Source of the DNA: an uncultured Porphyromonadaceae bacterium | GTDB taxonomy: Bacteria > Bacteroidota > Bacteroidia > Bacteroidales > Muribaculaceae | Length of the DNA stretch: 8,449 nucleotides | Reading direction: 5' to 3' | NCBI GenBank assembly: GCA_900555915.1 | Contig: USNC01000051.1 | Location: forward strand, 1 to 8,449 | Shown here: in pieces, positions 6,072 to 8,449 of the stretch | How the letters are laid out: each line of letters begins with the position of its first letter | How positions within the stretch are numbered: the first letter of the stretch is position 1 | The notes under the pieces: generated by a model | The model's database searches: none | What the model was told of the DNA's origin: nothing | What the model saw: only the letters and a program-made list of their open reading frames with translations | Program-made: the position numbers and the translations under genes

Positions 6072-6758
6072 TTATTCTTTGTAGTTGCAGGTGGCGCATC
6101 GCTTGGAGAACTCGTAGCTGAGCGTCACCGATAATGTGGAGTACCAGTCGGTGTTCTTGGCAAACCCCGATTTTATCAGGTGCGGGTCGGAGAGGTCACT
6201 GCCGTCGAGGCGGTCGGCGAAGGTCTTTTTCATCAGAAACTCCAGCCCGACATTCAGTCTTTGCGTGAGCTTGAACTTCGCGCCCACACCGAAAGGGAGA
6301 GTGAACGCCGCCCCGAGATAGCCGCCCGACGTCCACATCGTGACGCCCGCCCCCGCCGTGATGTAGGGGGTGAAGCGCTTCAGGTTGCGGTATTTCTCCC
6401 CTATGCCGTAGTTCAGGAAGTTGAACTCGAACATCTCGCTCAGTTCGTAGAACGTGGTCTTGAACTGAAAGTGGGCGGCATCGGGAAGCACATCGGTCAT
6501 GTCGCGCGTGTCGCCCGATAGGGTGCCGATGTAGAGTCCTGTCTTGAAAGCGATGCGCGGGCTGCGCAGATACCTGAAGAGCAGCATCGCGTCGAATCCG
6601 GGATGCGACCAGAGGTTTGACATGTTGGCATCGCCGAGATACCCGGTCATTCCGAATCCGCCGCCGGCGTCAAACCGGTAGTCCTCCTGCGCCTTCGCCC
6701 GCGACGGGACCAGACACAGGACCAGGATCAGGAGAGCGGCTGCGGCGAATCGCTTCAT
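6072..6758 (-). CDS. DUF6089-type outer-membrane beta-barrel protein
   Basis: This encodes 228 residues of unknown function. A signal peptide (MKRFAAAALLILVLCLVPSRAKA, cleavage before Gln24) is followed by alternating aromatic/hydrophobic and glycine-rich strands such as FDAGGGFGMTGYLGD, IAFKTGLYIGTLSG, FTPYITAGAGVTMW, FTLPFGVGAKFKL and LNVGLEFLMKKTF. This pattern fits a small outer-membrane barrel of about eight strands. I assign it to the DUF6089 family from its sequence pattern and its place before uppS in Bacteroidales; that is memory, not a search. The C-terminus carries a CxxC pair (Cys221, Cys224) and ends NYKE, unlike the aromatic ending of classical barrels. The ATG at 6756-6758 was chosen because the signal peptide starts there; a longer frame from 6809 adds 17 residues without sense and overlaps the upstream gene. 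It begins 5 bases after that gene's stop. Confidence 0.82.
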   Translation of the reverse strand: MKRFAAAALLILVLCLVPSRAKAQEDYRFDAGGGFGMTGYLGDANMSNLWSHPGFDAMLLFRYLRSPRIAFKTGLYIGTLSGDTRDMTDVLPDAAHFQFKTTFYELSEMFEFNFLNYGIGEKYRNLKRFTPYITAGAGVTMWTSGGYLGAAFTLPFGVGAKFKLTQRLNVGLEFLMKKTFADRLDGSDLSDPHLIKSGFAKNTDWYSTLSVTLSYEFSKRCATCNYKE

Positions 6759-6763
6759 CACGG

Positions 6764-8287
6764 TCAGAATTGCGGAATGAAAGTCAAGCGGTTGAGCACG
6801 CCGCGCCATATCTCGTCGTTGAGAACGGACCGCCCGGTCTCACCACCGAATATATATATATACGGGCAATCCCAGTACACTTCGTAGTCTTCCACCTCAT
6901 ACTTCACGCGAGCCATGGGAGCCATGCGCCGGGGCGCCTTCGTCAGCCAGTTGTCTTCGAGCGAACCCTTCTTCGGCCACTCCACCATCAGAGCGTCCAG
7001 GCCGCGGAGTCCGGGGAAATAGTCGGGAAGCTGCATCTGGGTGTCGGCCGCATACCAGTTAACGCCGTTGTCATACGAGACGTATATGGTGCGGTTGTCT
7101 TTGCCGTCCTCCATCATGCCGCCGATGAGCATCCATACGGAAAACTCTGTCTGCACGAGCGAGGACGATGTCTTGCGGTAGACGAAATAAGGCACGATCG
7201 CGGCGCCGTCCAGCTTAGGCACCATTCCCTGCGAGAGCACTTCCCAATGGTCGCCGTCGAAGCCCCAGGTCTTCTCGGTCAGGGTGCCGTCGGCGAGTCT
7301 GCCGCCGGTCATGAAGCCGATGGGGAGTGTGGTCCAGCGGTTGCTGAACTGCACGAAGTCGCTGTATCCGCCGAGCGGGAAATCCTTGGCCACGGGCTGC
7401 TCCTCTATGCCGGAAGATGCGGGCCATGAGGTATGCACGAGTTTGCCGCCGTCGTTGCGCATGCCGAGCAATGCGTCGCCATATGTGCCGATGATCGCTG
7501 TCCAGACTATGCCGGTGTTGTCCCAGACCACACCGTCGGCCGAGGTGTGGAGCACGCCGCCGCTGTCGAGGATGCAGAGCTGCCGCGGCATGGCGCGCAG
7601 CGAGCGCACGTCGGGAATGAAGCCGAACTGCGGCTGCCTGATTTCCCAGAGGGGTGCGAGCAGATCGCTGGCGACAGCGAGGGTGTAGCTGCCGTCGGCT
7701 TCCTCAATGAGGCTGTATGCGGTGCCTCCATAGGCCACTGTCTTCTGCGTTTTCGGATTTCCGAGGCGCGAGGGCAGCGGCTTTACTGCAAGGCGGTCCC
7801 ACATGAGGGAGTCGGGCTGCACGGTGTGCACGTTTACCTTTATCACATAGTTGCGTTCGGTGGTCTTGTCTTCGGCCTTCACTGTCAGTTTCACGGGATC
7901 GGTGAAATTGATGGAGTCGCTCGGATTCTTGAGATAATCCACCACCACCTCTTTCCCAGCCACCTTGTGGGTGAGGGTGACTTCCGAAGCGGATGAGGTA
8001 TGGCTTATCACGGGCACGAGTTTCTTGACGTCGGTGCCCACGGGGAGCGAGTCGGCGTTGAAGATGACGCCGCGGCTGAGGTCGATTGAGAAGAACACCG
8101 AGTCGAGTTTGAGTTTGGTGTCCTTCGCCTTCACTTTAAACTGAGTGACGGCGGCCGCCGACGAGGGCATGTAGGTTTCCTCGGTGGAGGATTCGGTCTT
8201 CTTATTGCACGAAGTCGTGACGCCGGCAAGCGTGACGAGACACGCCAGCATGGCCGAACTTACTATGGATGAGATTCTTAATTTCAC
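6764..8287 (-). CDS. DUF6242-type lipoprotein with Ig-like and beta-propeller-like parts
   Basis: The product is 507 residues of unknown function. The N-terminus (MKLRISSIVSSAMLACLVTLAGVTTSC) looks like a lipoprotein signal with Cys27 as the lipidated residue, although TTSC is a weak lipobox. Residues about 46-156 form a beta-rich, probably Ig-like domain; residues about 170-507 look like a propeller. There, TSADGVVW (248-255) and SYDNGVNW (404-411) resemble the Asp-box SxDxGxxW of sialidase-type propellers, and MTGGR (326-330), LIGG (387-390) and IFGGE (479-483) followed by a distal tryptophan resemble kelch blades. No catalytic residues can be named, so binding rather than catalysis is likely. 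The family name comes from memory of similar Bacteroides proteins. The start is GTG at 8285-8287: the codon just upstream is a stop, and the next ATG (Met13) would remove the basic end of the signal. It is the first gene of the cluster. Confidence 0.78.
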   Translation of the reverse strand: MKLRISSIVSSAMLACLVTLAGVTTSCNKKTESSTEETYMPSSAAAVTQFKVKAKDTKLKLDSVFFSIDLSRGVIFNADSLPVGTDVKKLVPVISHTSSASEVTLTHKVAGKEVVVDYLKNPSDSINFTDPVKLTVKAEDKTTERNYVIKVNVHTVQPDSLMWDRLAVKPLPSRLGNPKTQKTVAYGGTAYSLIEEADGSYTLAVASDLLAPLWEIRQPQFGFIPDVRSLRAMPRQLCILDSGGVLHTSADGVVWDNTGIVWTAIIGTYGDALLGMRNDGGKLVHTSWPASSGIEEQPVAKDFPLGGYSDFVQFSNRWTTLPIGFMTGGRLADGTLTEKTWGFDGDHWEVLSQGMVPKLDGAAIVPYFVYRKTSSSLVQTEFSVWMLIGGMMEDGKDNRTIYVSYDNGVNWYAADTQMQLPDYFPGLRGLDALMVEWPKKGSLEDNWLTKAPRRMAPMARVKYEVEDYEVYWDCPYIYIFGGETGRSVLNDEIWRGVLNRLTFIPQF

Positions 8288-8424
8288 TTATATTCAGATT
8301 TTGCGCTATCGCGTGTTGTTTCAAATTGCAAATTTAACATTATTTGCCAAATAAAGCGGCACGAAGAGCCAACTTTTTTGATGAAGAGGTAGCGATTCTC
8401 CTATTTTTTAACAACTTTTAAATC
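8288..8424. other. AT-rich region upstream of the gene cluster
   Basis: These 137 bases hold no gene I can support and are much more AT-rich than the coding regions. They contain the -7-like element described separately, inverted CAAATT/AATTTG runs around 8322-8336, and an AT-rich stretch at 8401-8424. This is the natural place for the operon promoter. The neighbouring gene is missing because the genomic sequence ends at 8424. Confidence 0.6.
8329..8336 (-). promoter_or_regulatory. Putative -7 promoter element of the cluster
   Basis: On the minus strand the sequence reads TAAATTTG, an exact match to the Bacteroidota -7 consensus TAnnTTTG, about 41 bases before the GTG start of the lipoprotein gene. 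A TTTG occurs upstream (8348-8351), but only 11 bases away rather than the usual 19-20, and nothing matches at the normal -33 distance. The match is short and lies in AT-rich DNA, so it may be chance; its position just before the first gene supports it. Confidence 0.38.
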
Positions 8425-8449
8425 CTGTCTCTTATACACATCTCCGAGC
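8425..8449. other. Sequencing adapter (Nextera transposase end), not genomic
   Basis: CTGTCTCTTATACACATCT (8425-8443) is the 19-bp Tn5 mosaic end used in Illumina Nextera libraries, and the following CCGAGC matches the start of the read-2 adapter arm. It sits exactly at the window end. It is therefore untrimmed adapter, and the true genomic sequence stops at 8424. Confidence 0.97.

Noticed and set aside
8425..8449. End of a natural Tn5-type transposon
   Set aside because: The 19-bp mosaic end is the engineered library version and is followed by the Nextera arm at the very end of the window; no transposase is present.

Overview
The window reads as a chromosomal piece of a Bacteroidales genome. 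A member of the Muribaculaceae or a relative is my guess, but family rank cannot be settled from this sequence. Supporting signs are the gene order, two Bacteroidota-type families (DUF6242 and DUF6089), two adjacent OmpH/Skp genes after bamA, no Shine-Dalgarno sites, AT-rich leaders, and a TAnnTTTG-type -7 element before the first gene. All eight genes lie on the minus strand, so transcription runs from high to low coordinates.

Layout in transcription order: a short AT-rich upstream region with one promoter-like element (8288-8424); a DUF6242-type lipoprotein (8287-6764); a DUF6089-type outer-membrane beta-barrel protein (6758-6072); uppS (6059-5289); bamA (5246-2601); a 137-base gap with a hairpin, heptamer repeats and G-tracts; a first OmpH/Skp chaperone (2463-1948); a 139-base gap with seven 10-base repeats; a second OmpH/Skp chaperone (1808-1302); murI (1253-378); and a small TPR protein (376-134). 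The TPR stop codon lies inside a 19-bp hairpin, which is followed by fifteen 7-base repeats reaching the window edge.

The genes form an envelope-building set. UppS makes the undecaprenyl carrier lipid, MurI makes D-glutamate for peptidoglycan, BamA inserts outer-membrane proteins, and the OmpH/Skp proteins carry unfolded outer-membrane proteins across the periplasm. The two DUF proteins at the head are a predicted lipoprotein and a predicted small barrel, so they probably also act at the outer membrane, though their role is not known to me.

No mobile element, CRISPR array, RNA gene or defence system is visible. The last 25 bases (8425-8449) are Illumina Nextera adapter sequence, not genome. 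I see no convincing new biological system. The points most worth a second look are the three different intergenic tandem-repeat arrays, the hairpin over the murI start region, the tyrosine-rich BamA loop, and the uncharacterised DUF6242/DUF6089 pair.
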